A stretch of 64,000 nt of DNA from Streptomyces griseus subsp. griseus (GTDB lineage Bacteria; Actinomycetota; Actinomycetes; Streptomycetales; Streptomycetaceae). Position numbers and translations under genes: made by a program. The notes under the pieces were generated by a model that did not search any database, had not been told where the DNA came from, and saw only the letters and a program-made list of their open reading frames with translations. Positions 34,380 to 42,203 of the stretch are shown one piece after another. The stretch covers positions 248,001-312,000 of the forward strand of contig NZ_JOJE01000011.1 in the NCBI RefSeq assembly GCF_000720255.1, written 5' to 3'. Positions within the stretch are counted from its first letter, which is position 1, and each line of letters opens with the position of its first letter.

Positions 34380-35205
34380 ACCAGGCGACCAGAGCGACTG
34401 TCAGACCGAGGGCGACCAGCAGCCAGGAGACCGTGCGCAGGGTCGCGGTCAGGGCGTCGTAGACCGCGCCTCCGGCCGGGCGGCGCAGGTCCTCGGGCAG
34501 GTCGGCCAGGGTGAGGCTGCGGCCGATGGCGACGGCGAGGGCGAGGAACGCGCCGCCGAGGGCCGTGCCCAGCGCGGTGGCGAGGACCGCGCGTCTGCGG
34601 CGGGCGGCGACCGCGATGCCGGTGACGGCGAAGACGACGGCCGCGACGGGAAGCCAGAAACCGGCGAGGACGAGCACGTGGTACCCCTTCCGGAGCGGGG
34701 CCAGGTCCTCGTCCTCCAGCAGCGCGACCACGGTGTGCTCGACCGGGATCCGGCTCGCGAGCGGCATGTGGTCGTCGGCGAGTTGACGCTTGACCTGGAG
34801 GGTGACGGGGGCGAGGTCGACGGTGACGGACCGGGCGTCGTCGTCGCGCAGCGCGTCCATGACGGCGTCGTGCGTGGCCCGGTTGCCCGCGTCCCACACC
34901 GTCCGGAAGGCCCGCGTCTGCGTGAACGAGTGGACCGCGTCGTGCACGAACGGGGCGACCGTGCGCCGCTGTGGGGGGCCGACCTCGACCTCGCGCAGGA
35001 TGCCGTCGCCGACCGTGTCCGCGACCGCGTTCCGCACGGCCGGGTCGGTGGCGAGCGGCGCCATCGTGGTGACGTACCGGCCGGTGTCCGCGAGGCCGTA
35101 CGACACCCAGGCCGCCAGTGCGCCGAACGGCACGAGCAGGCACGACAGGGCGATCAGGGTGGCCGACAGAGCGGTCCTGAGGCGTCGGGACACCTTTCCA
35201 GACAA
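34285..35205 (-). CDS. Hypothetical four-TM membrane protein
   Basis: A 306-aa protein. TM helices are predicted at about residues 12-37, 178-202, 208-232 and 262-285. An extracytoplasmic domain of about 135 residues lies between the first and second (YVTTMAPLATDPAVRNAVADTVGDGILREV onward). It resembles a common actinobacterial integral membrane family of unknown function. The C-terminus is Pro/Arg-rich. It overlaps the 3' end of the MocR gene by 95 bp on the opposite strand. Twin palindromes lie 135-190 bp upstream of its start. Confidence 0.75.
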   Translation of the reverse strand: MSGKVSRRLRTALSATLIALSCLLVPFGALAAWVSYGLADTGRYVTTMAPLATDPAVRNAVADTVGDGILREVEVGPPQRRTVAPFVHDAVHSFTQTRAFRTVWDAGNRATHDAVMDALRDDDARSVTVDLAPVTLQVKRQLADDHMPLASRIPVEHTVVALLEDEDLAPLRKGYHVLVLAGFWLPVAAVVFAVTGIAVAARRRRAVLATALGTALGGAFLALAVAIGRSLTLADLPEDLRRPAGGAVYDALTATLRTVSWLLVALGLTVALVAWFTGPHGPLARRRRASAALAPTPPPAPTRARA

Positions 35206-35338
35206 GGACCTGGAAGGCGGGGGCGCGAGCGGGGCGCGGCCACTCGGGTGTCAGGCGGGGAGAGGGGGCGTGAGAAGAGCGCGAGCGGGGCGTGAAACGG
35301 GGCGCGGACCTGGGGTTTCGGGTCTCCGGTGGAGCGAT

Positions 35339-35394
35339 CACCCGAACGGGTGTTTCCTGGAGTTGGGGGACTTGGACCCTTACCCGAACGGGTG
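35339..35394. promoter_or_regulatory. Twin palindromic operator-like sites
   Basis: The 13-mer acccgaacgggtg occurs twice (35340-35352 and 35382-35394), exactly 42 bp apart, or four helical turns. Each copy is an inverted repeat (acccg, aa, cgggt). They lie upstream of the membrane protein gene that starts at 35205. Such pairing suggests a repressor binding two sites on the same face of the helix. Confidence 0.6.
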
Positions 35395-35415
35395 AGTGGA
35401 GGGATGAGGGAACGC

Positions 35416-35441
35416 GGGCCCCGGTCACTGAGCCGGGGCCC
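35416..35441 (-). terminator. Terminator after the 35478-35933 gene
   Basis: A 9-bp perfect stem (gggccccgg at 35416-35424 with 35433-35441) has an 8-nt loop downstream of the minus-strand membrane protein gene. Confidence 0.75.
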
Positions 35442-35477
35442 ACGCGTGCGGCGCGGGACGAAGTGAAGCCGCGGACC

Positions 35478-35933
35478 TCAGTGGATGCGGTGGCCCTCGG
35501 CGTCCTCCCGCGAGTAGTAGCGGTAGAACTGGCAGACGCCCACGCCCGCCCCGATCACCGCCGCGACGGCGCAGGACCGCAGGACGCTGTAGCCGGTCTG
35601 GCTGTACAGGAAGCCGAACGCGACGCCGGTGAACACGGCCCAGGACAGCGCGTGCAGTTCGCGCCGCATCCGGGGGGCCAGGTCCCGTACGACGATGTAG
35701 AGCACCGCGAACACGGCCGCCGTCACGAAGCCGAACAGGATGTTCCAGCCGGTGATGGCGCCGCCGCCACGCCGGTTGGCGGCGGCCCAGTAGCCGTAGA
35801 CCAGCCCGAGCACGACGGGTGTCGCCCAGGCCGCGGCCCGGTGCGTGCGCTCGCTGAAGAGGTCGGGTGCCCTGGTCCGGCCGGCCGTCAGCTCGGACCG
35901 GCGCACTCCTGACACGGGTGCCGCGTGAGCCAT
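35478..35933 (-). CDS. Hypothetical four-TM membrane protein
   Basis: A 151-aa protein with a 30-residue hydrophilic N-terminus. Four hydrophobic helices lie at about residues 34-50, 62-84, 95-110 and 117-138, and the tail FYRYYSREDAEGHRIH is charged. No family is recognised with certainty; similar proteins are frequent in Streptomyces. The ATG at 35933 has agaggagcg upstream, so the longer frame extending to 36083 is rejected. It is divergent from the caspase/EACC1 operon at 36152, with 218 bp between the starts. Confidence 0.7.
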   Translation of the reverse strand: MAHAAPVSGVRRSELTAGRTRAPDLFSERTHRAAAWATPVVLGLVYGYWAAANRRGGGAITGWNILFGFVTAAVFAVLYIVVRDLAPRMRRELHALSWAVFTGVAFGFLYSQTGYSVLRSCAVAAVIGAGVGVCQFYRYYSREDAEGHRIH

Positions 35934-36151
35934 GAGAGCGCTCCTCTCTCTCGCCGCCCCTGCCTTCCAGGGCACACCCCGGGCGAACGCCAGACAAGTC
36001 GGTCGCCGTACAAATCCCGGACAAGCGCCACCGGGCCCCTTCCGAAGGCCCCGTACAGGGACGTTTGCAGGCCTGAGGCCCACCTTTGCGCCGCAGCGGT
36101 TACGGTGCTGAGGTACCTGATCGACACGATGAACCGGTGACAGGGGGGACG

Positions 36152-37393
36152 ATGCCCGGAACCGTGCTGCTGCTCGCGGCCTCGCCGGTGGGCAAGGGGT
36201 GTCTGGTGGACGCGGCCTCCGTGCTCCCCGTCCTCGCCGCGGTCCCGCCCGCCATACTGGCCGGCACGGACACCGCGAACGTCGTGGAACTCGCCGACCC
36301 GCTGGAACCGCAGGCCGTCCTCACCCGCCTTCGCGCGGCGGCGACCGCCCCCGGCCCGCTGACCGTCTTCGTCACCGGCCAGCTCCACCTCGACCGCCGC
36401 CAGCGCTTGCCCCACCTCGCGCTGGCCCGCACCACCCCGTCCACCGTGCGCTACACGGCCTTCCCCTGGCACTGGTTCCGCGAGGAGCTGCGCCTCAGAC
36501 AGCCCGGCTCCACCACCGTCTACGCCGACCTCCACGCCGACCAGGAGACCTGGGACCACCTGCGCGCCCATCCCTTGGACTGCGGCCCCGGCGTCCGCGT
36601 CCACGGCCGCCTCGCCCCGCCCCCGTCCCGGCGCAGGGTCGCGGCCCCGGCGTACATGAAGGCCGTGGCGACGATCCTGCGCAGCGGCTGGCGCCCGCCG
36701 GAGGAGCAACTGCACCAGCAGGCGTGGCTGCGGCTGACCGCGGGGGAGGGCGGCCTGGAACTCTTCGGGATGCCCGCGGCCCGCCCCCTCGGCCCGGCGG
36801 GAGGGACCCCACGACGGCCCACCACGCCGCCTCAGTCGGTCCCTCAGCCGCTCCCGCAGCCGCTCCCGCAGCCGAGAACGGCGGCCCCTGTGCCGGTGCC
36901 GGTGCCGGGCGCGGGCCTCAACGCACAGGCGGACACCGCCCCGCTCCCGGTTCAAGCCCCCGACACGGACAGCGATCCCCACGTCGACATCGCGACCGCC
37001 GTTCAGGACGGGCGGCACATGGACGCCGACGCGCTTGCCGCGCGCCATGAGCAGGACGCCGTACGCGAGCACGGGCCCGCCTCGGAGGAGGCCCTGCACT
37101 GGAGCGAGGTACGGGCCGATCTGGCGATGTTCGCGGGGGACGCGGAACGCAGTTGCCGCGCCTGGCTCAAGGTGGCCGGCGCGCGGCTGGCCGCCGGGCA
37201 GGCACCGGACACGCCTGCCGTGGAAGCGGCCGCGGACCGTGCCCACCACCAGTGGGGCCGCATCGGTGACGCGGCCAGCGCCCGTGAACTCGGCCCGGCA
37301 CTGGCGGAGTTGCGCGGGCGCGTGCCGGGCCGGCACGAGGGCGCCCTGGAGAACGTACGGACGCATCTGCGCCAGTTGCAGACGCAGGGCTGA
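36152..37393 (+). CDS. Hypothetical protein, first gene of the caspase/EACC1 operon
   Basis: A 413-aa protein with three parts. Residues 1-170 form an alpha/beta domain (VLLLAASPVGKGCLVDAASV; TVFVTGQLHLDRRQRLPHLALARTT; VRYTAFPWHWFREEL). Its strand order recalls a caspase-like p20 unit, with TGQL where an active caspase has a GHG motif, so it would be inactive. Residues about 225-300 are Pro/Gln-rich and disordered. Residues about 310-413 are helical and TPR-like (HEQDAVREHG to LRQLQTQG). ATG 36152 follows aggggggac. The gene lies 67 bp upstream of the EACC1 gene on the same strand. I do not recognise a named family; the caspase resemblance is inference. Confidence 0.7.
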   Translation: MPGTVLLLAASPVGKGCLVDAASVLPVLAAVPPAILAGTDTANVVELADPLEPQAVLTRLRAAATAPGPLTVFVTGQLHLDRRQRLPHLALARTTPSTVRYTAFPWHWFREELRLRQPGSTTVYADLHADQETWDHLRAHPLDCGPGVRVHGRLAPPPSRRRVAAPAYMKAVATILRSGWRPPEEQLHQQAWLRLTAGEGGLELFGMPAARPLGPAGGTPRRPTTPPQSVPQPLPQPLPQPRTAAPVPVPVPGAGLNAQADTAPLPVQAPDTDSDPHVDIATAVQDGRHMDADALAARHEQDAVREHGPASEEALHWSEVRADLAMFAGDAERSCRAWLKVAGARLAAGQAPDTPAVEAAADRAHHQWGRIGDAASARELGPALAELRGRVPGRHEGALENVRTHLRQLQTQG

Positions 37394-37460
37394 CCGGAAC
37401 GCGCCGTACCGAAAGGGGCGTTGCTGTCCGACCTCTCCCTTCCGCCGGGCCGCCCGGTGC

Positions 37461-37817
37461 ATGATGGTGGATATGGCTGAGGGGGAAGGTGTGGCCGACC
37501 AAGGCATCCGCGTCCGGCTGGACGAAAGTGCGAGCAGAATCGACGTCAGCGCGCTCAAGGAATGGCTCGAGCGCGAAACGCTCCAGGAGAACGTGCGCGT
37601 CATCGAGCGGCCCCGAGGGGACGTGCCCGACGGGCACATGGGTGTCGGGATGGAGCTCTGGCTGGTGGTGGCCGGCTCGGGCACCACCGTCGTGGTGGAC
37701 AGGCTGCTCGATCAGATCATCAGGGCGGTCCGGGCATGGCGGGACAACCGCCGAGAGGTGGAGAGCGGGGAACCGCCGCGGGTACGCGTCGAGCCGGTGG
37801 ACCTCGACGAGAGGTAG
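37461..37817 (+). CDS. Effector-associated constant component EACC1 protein
   Basis: A small protein (118 aa from ATG 37461; 114 aa from ATG 37473; GTG 37491 also possible). The layout fits EACC1: an N-terminal strand (GIRVRLDESAS), a helix (ALKEWLERETLQ), a second strand pair ending ELWLVVAGSGTTVVVDRLLDQIIRAVRAWRDNR, and a C-terminal strand (RVRVEPVDLDE). In predicted actinobacterial conflict systems, EACC1 proteins always sit beside an effector such as a caspase or trypsin and are thought to link sensor and effector. Here it lies 4 bp upstream of the caspase gene, exactly in that context. Confidence 0.75.
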   Translation: MMVDMAEGEGVADQGIRVRLDESASRIDVSALKEWLERETLQENVRVIERPRGDVPDGHMGVGMELWLVVAGSGTTVVVDRLLDQIIRAVRAWRDNRREVESGEPPRVRVEPVDLDER

Positions 37818-37821
37818 CCAG

Positions 37822-40407
37822 GTGAGCCGCTTCGACTCGCGCCGAGATCACGACAACCGGGCGCTGCTCGTCGGCGTCAGCAGGTACGACCACATCAGAA
37901 GCAAGAAGAAACCTGATGGCGTGGCCGGCAACCTGCCCGGCGTCGAGCACAACGTGAACCGGCTGAAGGTGGCCCTGAGCGGTGGCGGAGTGTTCGACGA
38001 CGGCGAGATCACCGTCTCTCACTCCCCCTCCCTCGACGAGTTCAGCGAGGCCCTGCGTCTCGTCGCCCAAGAGGCCAAGGGCCTGCTGCTGCTCTACTTC
38101 GCCGGACACGGCGCCGTTCCCAGCGCGGGCAACGAACTCTTCCTCCAGATGCGCAACGCACGGGTGGTCGCCGGCGGTCGGGCGGTGTTCCCCGGCGCGG
38201 CGATGTTCTCCAGCGTCCTGACCGAACTCGCGGGGAGCCACGCGAAGCAGATCGTGGTGATACTCGACTGCTGCTACGCGGGTAACGCGGCCGGGATATG
38301 GCGGGACTTCGGCGACCGGGACAAGATCCGGGTGCTGATGAGCGTGCAGGCCAACCGGCTCATCCACGGCGGTGACGGCGAGGTGCCGACTCCCTTCACC
38401 CGGGAACTCCTCCCCGTCCTCGGTCAGAGCCGGGAGGTCTTCTTCCAGGAGCTGTTCGCCGCCGTGTCGGAACGCATGAGAGTGGCGGGGTACAAGACCA
38501 GACTCGGCGATCCGCAGGAGCCGCAGGAGGCACGCGAGGGGAACACGGACGTCCTGCTGGGAGCGCGGGACGTGGCCGTGTTCCAGAACCCGCGCCCGAG
38601 GAAGAGGAACTGGCTCCGCTTCAAGAAACGCTTCGTGGCGCTTACCCGGCTCCGCCGCGACGGCGTGCGCACCACCGCCCGCCGCCGGCTCTACCGTGGA
38701 CGCCCCGTGACGCGGGCCGCCGTGAGCGCCGTACTCGTCCTCGCCGCCTCCGGCCTCGGTTACGCCCTCATCAGCCACGGCGACGACGTCGACTGCGTCC
38801 CGGCCCTCGAACTGCGTGTGCTCACCGACCCCGACCTGAAGTCCACCGTCCGGGCGGCCGCCGACGCGTACATGACCTCGGAGGCGAACACCACCGGCGA
38901 CGGCTGCCGTCGCAGCGGCCTGACCGTCTACGACGCGGGTGCCGCCGACGCGGTCGGTGCGCTGCGGAAGGACACCGACGCCTGGCAGGAACCGGTCGTG
39001 GAGGACGACAACCCGCAGCGGGACGTCGGTCCGCAGCCCGACGTGTGGATCCCGGCCTCGGCCGCGGACGTCACCCGGGTCGTCCGCGGCCGGGAGGGCC
39101 GCTCCTTCGCCGAACTGGAGTCGTTCGGCGGGCCCTTCGCCTACTCCCCGGTCGTGCTGGCCGTCCCCCGGGACCTGGCCGGGTCGGTGGAGGAGCGCAA
39201 GGGCCGCTCCCTCACCCGGCTGTTGGACGATCTGCACCGGCAGGACGCGAACGCCGAGGTGCGCCGCCCCGACCCGGAGTTCACGACCGCGGCCCTGCTG
39301 GCGACGCTGGGCCTGTACGGCGGCAAGGGCGACGCGGCCGGCAGCGCCGGCGCGGGTGCGGCCGAGCGGCGGCTCGCGCCCGGTGCGCCGGCCCCCACGG
39401 CCTCCGATCTGTTGTGCGCGCTGCCCGAGGACTCCCGCGCGGACCAGCGCACCGCGGTGCTCGCCCCGGAGTTCCTGCTGAAGAGCGGGGTCGCCTGCCA
39501 CCGGGCGACCCGGACCCCGCGCCTGGCCGCCTACCCCTCCGACGTGCCGGGCCTGACGCCGACGTTCGTGCCGGTCCGCTGGAAGGGTGCCGATCTGGAC
39601 GCCGAGGCGCGCGAGGACGCGGTGAACCGTTTCCACCGGTGGCTGACCGACGAGGACGGCGGCCTCGCGGTCTTCCGGGACGCCGGTTTCCGGTCCGCGG
39701 ACGGCGATCGCCCCCTGCTCGACCCGGACCACGCAGGCACCGGCGTCCTGCGCGACCCCGGTCCGCCGGTCCCGGCCGCCGAGCGGACGGCGATGGACAC
39801 GACGCTCACGCGCTACCGGGGTGCCAGCGGCCCGGGCCGGGTCCTCTACCTCCTCGACAACTCGGGCTCGATGAGCGACTACTGGGAGGGGCCGAGCGGT
39901 GGCCCCGGCATCCTGAAACAGTCGCTCGGCGGGCTCGGCGACCAGGACCAGTACGGCATGTGGACGGTGTCCGGCACGTCCGGTGCCCGCCATGGCCTCC
40001 TGCTCGGGTTCGGCAAGCACCAGCGTGTCGTCGCCGAAAGGATCCTCGACCCACGGCGGACGAAGGTGCGCGACGCCGAGGCCGACCCGCCCGCGGCGCT
40101 GCTCGCCGCGTTCACCGACATGGCGGGACGCGGCAACGACGACGACGGACCGCGGCTGATCGTCTTCCTCACCGACGACGAGGACAACACCCGGCTGACC
40201 GGCCGGAACCTCGACCAGGTGCTGGAGAAGGCCAGGGAGACGAAAGTGCCGGTGGTCATGGTGTCCCTGGAAGTCGGCGCCTGCGACCGGGGCCGCCCCG
40301 ACGCCCGGATCGCCGAGGCGAGCGGCGGTCGCTGCCTGGACGCGAGCGACGACCTCGGCGCCGGCCTGCACGACGAGGTCGCCCGCGCGGGAACGGGGGA
40401 GGACTGA
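37822..40407 (+). CDS. Membrane caspase-like protease with extracytoplasmic binding-protein and VWA domains
   Basis: An 861-aa protein with four modules. Residues 10-240 are a caspase/metacaspase (peptidase C14): ALLVGVSRYDH, His96 in LLLLYFAGHGAV and Cys151 in VVILDCCYAGNA form the dyad. After a basic stretch (RRRLYRGRPVTR) a single TM helix lies at about 297-316. Residues about 322-640 resemble a type 2 periplasmic binding protein (LELRVLTDPDLKSTVRAAADAYM; VGPQPDVWIPASAADV). Residues about 670-855 are a VWA domain with MIDAS LYLLDNSGSM and FLTDDED. By the positive-inside rule the caspase is cytoplasmic and the rest is outside. GTG 37822 follows gaggtagcca. Its stop overlaps the next start. 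Confidence 0.82.
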   Translation: MSRFDSRRDHDNRALLVGVSRYDHIRSKKKPDGVAGNLPGVEHNVNRLKVALSGGGVFDDGEITVSHSPSLDEFSEALRLVAQEAKGLLLLYFAGHGAVPSAGNELFLQMRNARVVAGGRAVFPGAAMFSSVLTELAGSHAKQIVVILDCCYAGNAAGIWRDFGDRDKIRVLMSVQANRLIHGGDGEVPTPFTRELLPVLGQSREVFFQELFAAVSERMRVAGYKTRLGDPQEPQEAREGNTDVLLGARDVAVFQNPRPRKRNWLRFKKRFVALTRLRRDGVRTTARRRLYRGRPVTRAAVSAVLVLAASGLGYALISHGDDVDCVPALELRVLTDPDLKSTVRAAADAYMTSEANTTGDGCRRSGLTVYDAGAADAVGALRKDTDAWQEPVVEDDNPQRDVGPQPDVWIPASAADVTRVVRGREGRSFAELESFGGPFAYSPVVLAVPRDLAGSVEERKGRSLTRLLDDLHRQDANAEVRRPDPEFTTAALLATLGLYGGKGDAAGSAGAGAAERRLAPGAPAPTASDLLCALPEDSRADQRTAVLAPEFLLKSGVACHRATRTPRLAAYPSDVPGLTPTFVPVRWKGADLDAEAREDAVNRFHRWLTDEDGGLAVFRDAGFRSADGDRPLLDPDHAGTGVLRDPGPPVPAAERTAMDTTLTRYRGASGPGRVLYLLDNSGSMSDYWEGPSGGPGILKQSLGGLGDQDQYGMWTVSGTSGARHGLLLGFGKHQRVVAERILDPRRTKVRDAEADPPAALLAAFTDMAGRGNDDDGPRLIVFLTDDEDNTRLTGRNLDQVLEKARETKVPVVMVSLEVGACDRGRPDARIAEASGGRCLDASDDLGAGLHDEVARAGTGED

Positions 40408-41771
40408 TGGCACGGCGCATGCTGCTCGCCCTGTTGCTCCTCGCGGTCACCGCCTGCACGGGCGGCTCGGCCGGCCAGGAGGCCCCGCCGACCGCGGCCG
40501 CCGGGCCGGGGGAGATCGTGGTGGCCAGCGGCCGGGACGTGACCGGCAAGAACGGTATCCGCCAGCAGCTCATCGACGCCTGGAACCGCGAGCAGGACAA
40601 GGCGGGCACCGGCTACTACGCCCGGCTGGTCGAACTCCCCGGCTCCGCCGACGAACAGCGCAGCCAGCTGCTCGGCGCCCTCCAGTCGGGCAGCGCACGG
40701 TACGACGTGGTCAACCTGGACGTGACGTGGGTGCCGGAGTTCGCCGACGCGGGCCTGATCCGGCCGCTGGCCGACAAGGCGGTCGACGAAGACGTGATCC
40801 CATCGGTGGCGCGCACGGCCCGCTGGGACGGCAAGGTGTACGCGGTGCCGTTCAACAGCGATGTCGGGCTGCTCTACTACCGCCGCGACTACCTCGACGC
40901 GCTGGGCCGCACCGACCTCAGCGCGGGCACCACCTGGCAGGAGCTGCGGGAGCTGATCAACTCCCTGGACCGCGAGGAGCCCAAGGGTTACGAGGAGGGC
41001 TGGACGAGTCAGCTGGCGTCGTACGAGGGCCTCACGGTCAACGCGATCGAGGCGTTCGCGTCGGCCACGCCGGACTTCGCGCTCACCGACGCCGACGGTC
41101 ACTACAAGGCCGACATCCAGGAGCTGACCGACGGTGTCGCCGAACTGCGCGCCCGCACCGACACGTCGTACACCCTCGACGACGCCTTCCGCTCCGATGA
41201 GGCGACCTCCCTCGGTGACTTCGCCGACGGCCGTACGGCGTTCCTGCGCCACTGGCCGTACGCCTACCGCGACCTGCACCAGACGTTCACCGAGGAGCAG
41301 CTCGGGGTGGTTCCGCTGCCCGGGCGGGCGGTGCTCGGCGGTCAGAACCTGGCGGTGACCCGGACGTCGGAGCGGTCTGCGGGCGCGGCCGACCTGATCG
41401 GGTTCCTCACCAACGCGGACAGCGAGCGCTGCCTCCTGGACGCCGGGTTCGCCGCGACCCGCACCTCGGTCTACACGGGGGACGTGCGGTGCACGAACGC
41501 CCGTGGCTCGGCCGCGACGCCGGCCGCCTCCCCGACGGGCGAGAGCGCCGACCGCATGCCGCGGGACGAGGCGGGACGCCCGAACTACGCGGCCCCCGTC
41601 CTGCTCAGGGCCCTGAAGCAGGCGGTCTCCCGCCCGCGCACCCCTCTCTACGGCGCCTTCACCCAGACCTTCACCACCGAGCTGAGCGCACTGTTCGGCG
41701 AGGCGCCGCCGACCGACGCGGAACTGGCCGGCCGCCTGGACGCCGCCCTGCGCAGGGCGCTGCCCGACTGA
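40407..41771 (+). CDS. Solute-binding lipoprotein of the caspase operon
   Basis: A 454-aa lipoprotein. The signal peptide ends in a lipobox with Cys17 (LLAVTAC). The rest is an ABC-type extracellular solute-binding protein (type 2 PBP): GEIVVASGRDVTG, SARYDVVNLDVTWVPEFADAGLIRPL, VYAVPFNSDVGLLYYRRDYLDALG, and LGVVPLPGRAVLGGQNLAVTRTS. The style matches family 1 sugar-binding proteins, yet no permease genes are present. Its ATG overlaps the TGA of the caspase gene (tgatg), so both are cotranslated. I infer that it presents a ligand to the outer domains of the caspase protein. Confidence 0.85.
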   Translation: MARRMLLALLLLAVTACTGGSAGQEAPPTAAAGPGEIVVASGRDVTGKNGIRQQLIDAWNREQDKAGTGYYARLVELPGSADEQRSQLLGALQSGSARYDVVNLDVTWVPEFADAGLIRPLADKAVDEDVIPSVARTARWDGKVYAVPFNSDVGLLYYRRDYLDALGRTDLSAGTTWQELRELINSLDREEPKGYEEGWTSQLASYEGLTVNAIEAFASATPDFALTDADGHYKADIQELTDGVAELRARTDTSYTLDDAFRSDEATSLGDFADGRTAFLRHWPYAYRDLHQTFTEEQLGVVPLPGRAVLGGQNLAVTRTSERSAGAADLIGFLTNADSERCLLDAGFAATRTSVYTGDVRCTNARGSAATPAASPTGESADRMPRDEAGRPNYAAPVLLRALKQAVSRPRTPLYGAFTQTFTTELSALFGEAPPTDAELAGRLDAALRRALPD

Positions 41772-41776
41772 GCGGG

Positions 41777-41824
41777 CGACCGAGCGGCCGACCGAGCGGC
41801 CGACCGAGCGGCCGACCGAGCGGT
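41777..41824. repeat. 12-bp tandem repeats after the lipoprotein gene
   Basis: Four contiguous copies of cgaccgagcggc (the last ends in t) begin five bases after the stop codon. They lie between convergent genes and contain no hairpin strong enough to be an obvious terminator. Confidence 0.85.
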
Positions 41825-41846
41825 CAGCGGGCCGGGGAGGTGCCGG

Positions 41847-42056
41847 TCACTTCCCCTGGACGTGCTGTGCGGTCGGTGCGGCCGGGGGGTCCTCGCCCGC
41901 GCCGGCCGGGCCGACGCCGGCGGCGGTGAGCAGGGCCGTCACGGCGATGACGGCCGCGGCGACGGCACGGGCCACGGGGGCCGCGCCGCTCGGGCGGAGC
42001 CGGGAGCCGACGAGGTCGGAGGGGCTTTCGTAGCGGGTGGATATGCCTTCGTGCAC
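41847..42056 (-). CDS. Small exported or membrane peptide (69 aa)
   Basis: A 69-aa protein, GTG start at 42056 behind gcgagg. Residues 1-28 are hydrophilic (HEGISTRYESPSDLVGSRL), followed by a hydrophobic helix (about 28-46, VARAVAAAVIAVTALLTAA) and an Ala/Pro-rich tail (EDPPAAPTAQHVQGK). It could be a signal-anchored protein or a precursor whose tail is released outside. It is divergent from an XRE-TPR regulator, with an inverted repeat between them. No family name is known to me. Confidence 0.6.
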   Translation of the reverse strand: MHEGISTRYESPSDLVGSRLRPSGAAPVARAVAAAVIAVTALLTAAGVGPAGAGEDPPAAPTAQHVQGK

Positions 42057-42127
42057 GGCAACCTCGCAACGACGGTGGGGGGTGGGCGGTGGAGCGGATC
42101 AGGTAATTACAGCAATGTGTTAAGCAC

Positions 42128-42147
42128 GGTTAATCCGCCGATTAACC
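42128..42147. promoter_or_regulatory. Inverted-repeat operator between small peptide and XRE-TPR genes
   Basis: ggttaatc and gattaacc form a perfect 8-bp inverted repeat with a 4-nt centre. The site lies in an unusually AT-rich 40-bp stretch, 72 bp before the small peptide start and 57 bp before the regulator. Position and symmetry point to an operator for the XRE-TPR protein. Confidence 0.6.
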
Positions 42148-42203
42148 TAGGGGTTGCCGTAGGTCAACGGCAAGAGGGCCCATGGGAGTTGGGGAGCCGA
42201 AGC

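Noticed and set aside
37720..40413. 897-codon minus-strand frame opposite the caspase gene
   Set aside because: It has Gly/Val/Arg-rich shadow composition, and the plus-strand protein has recognisable catalytic motifs.
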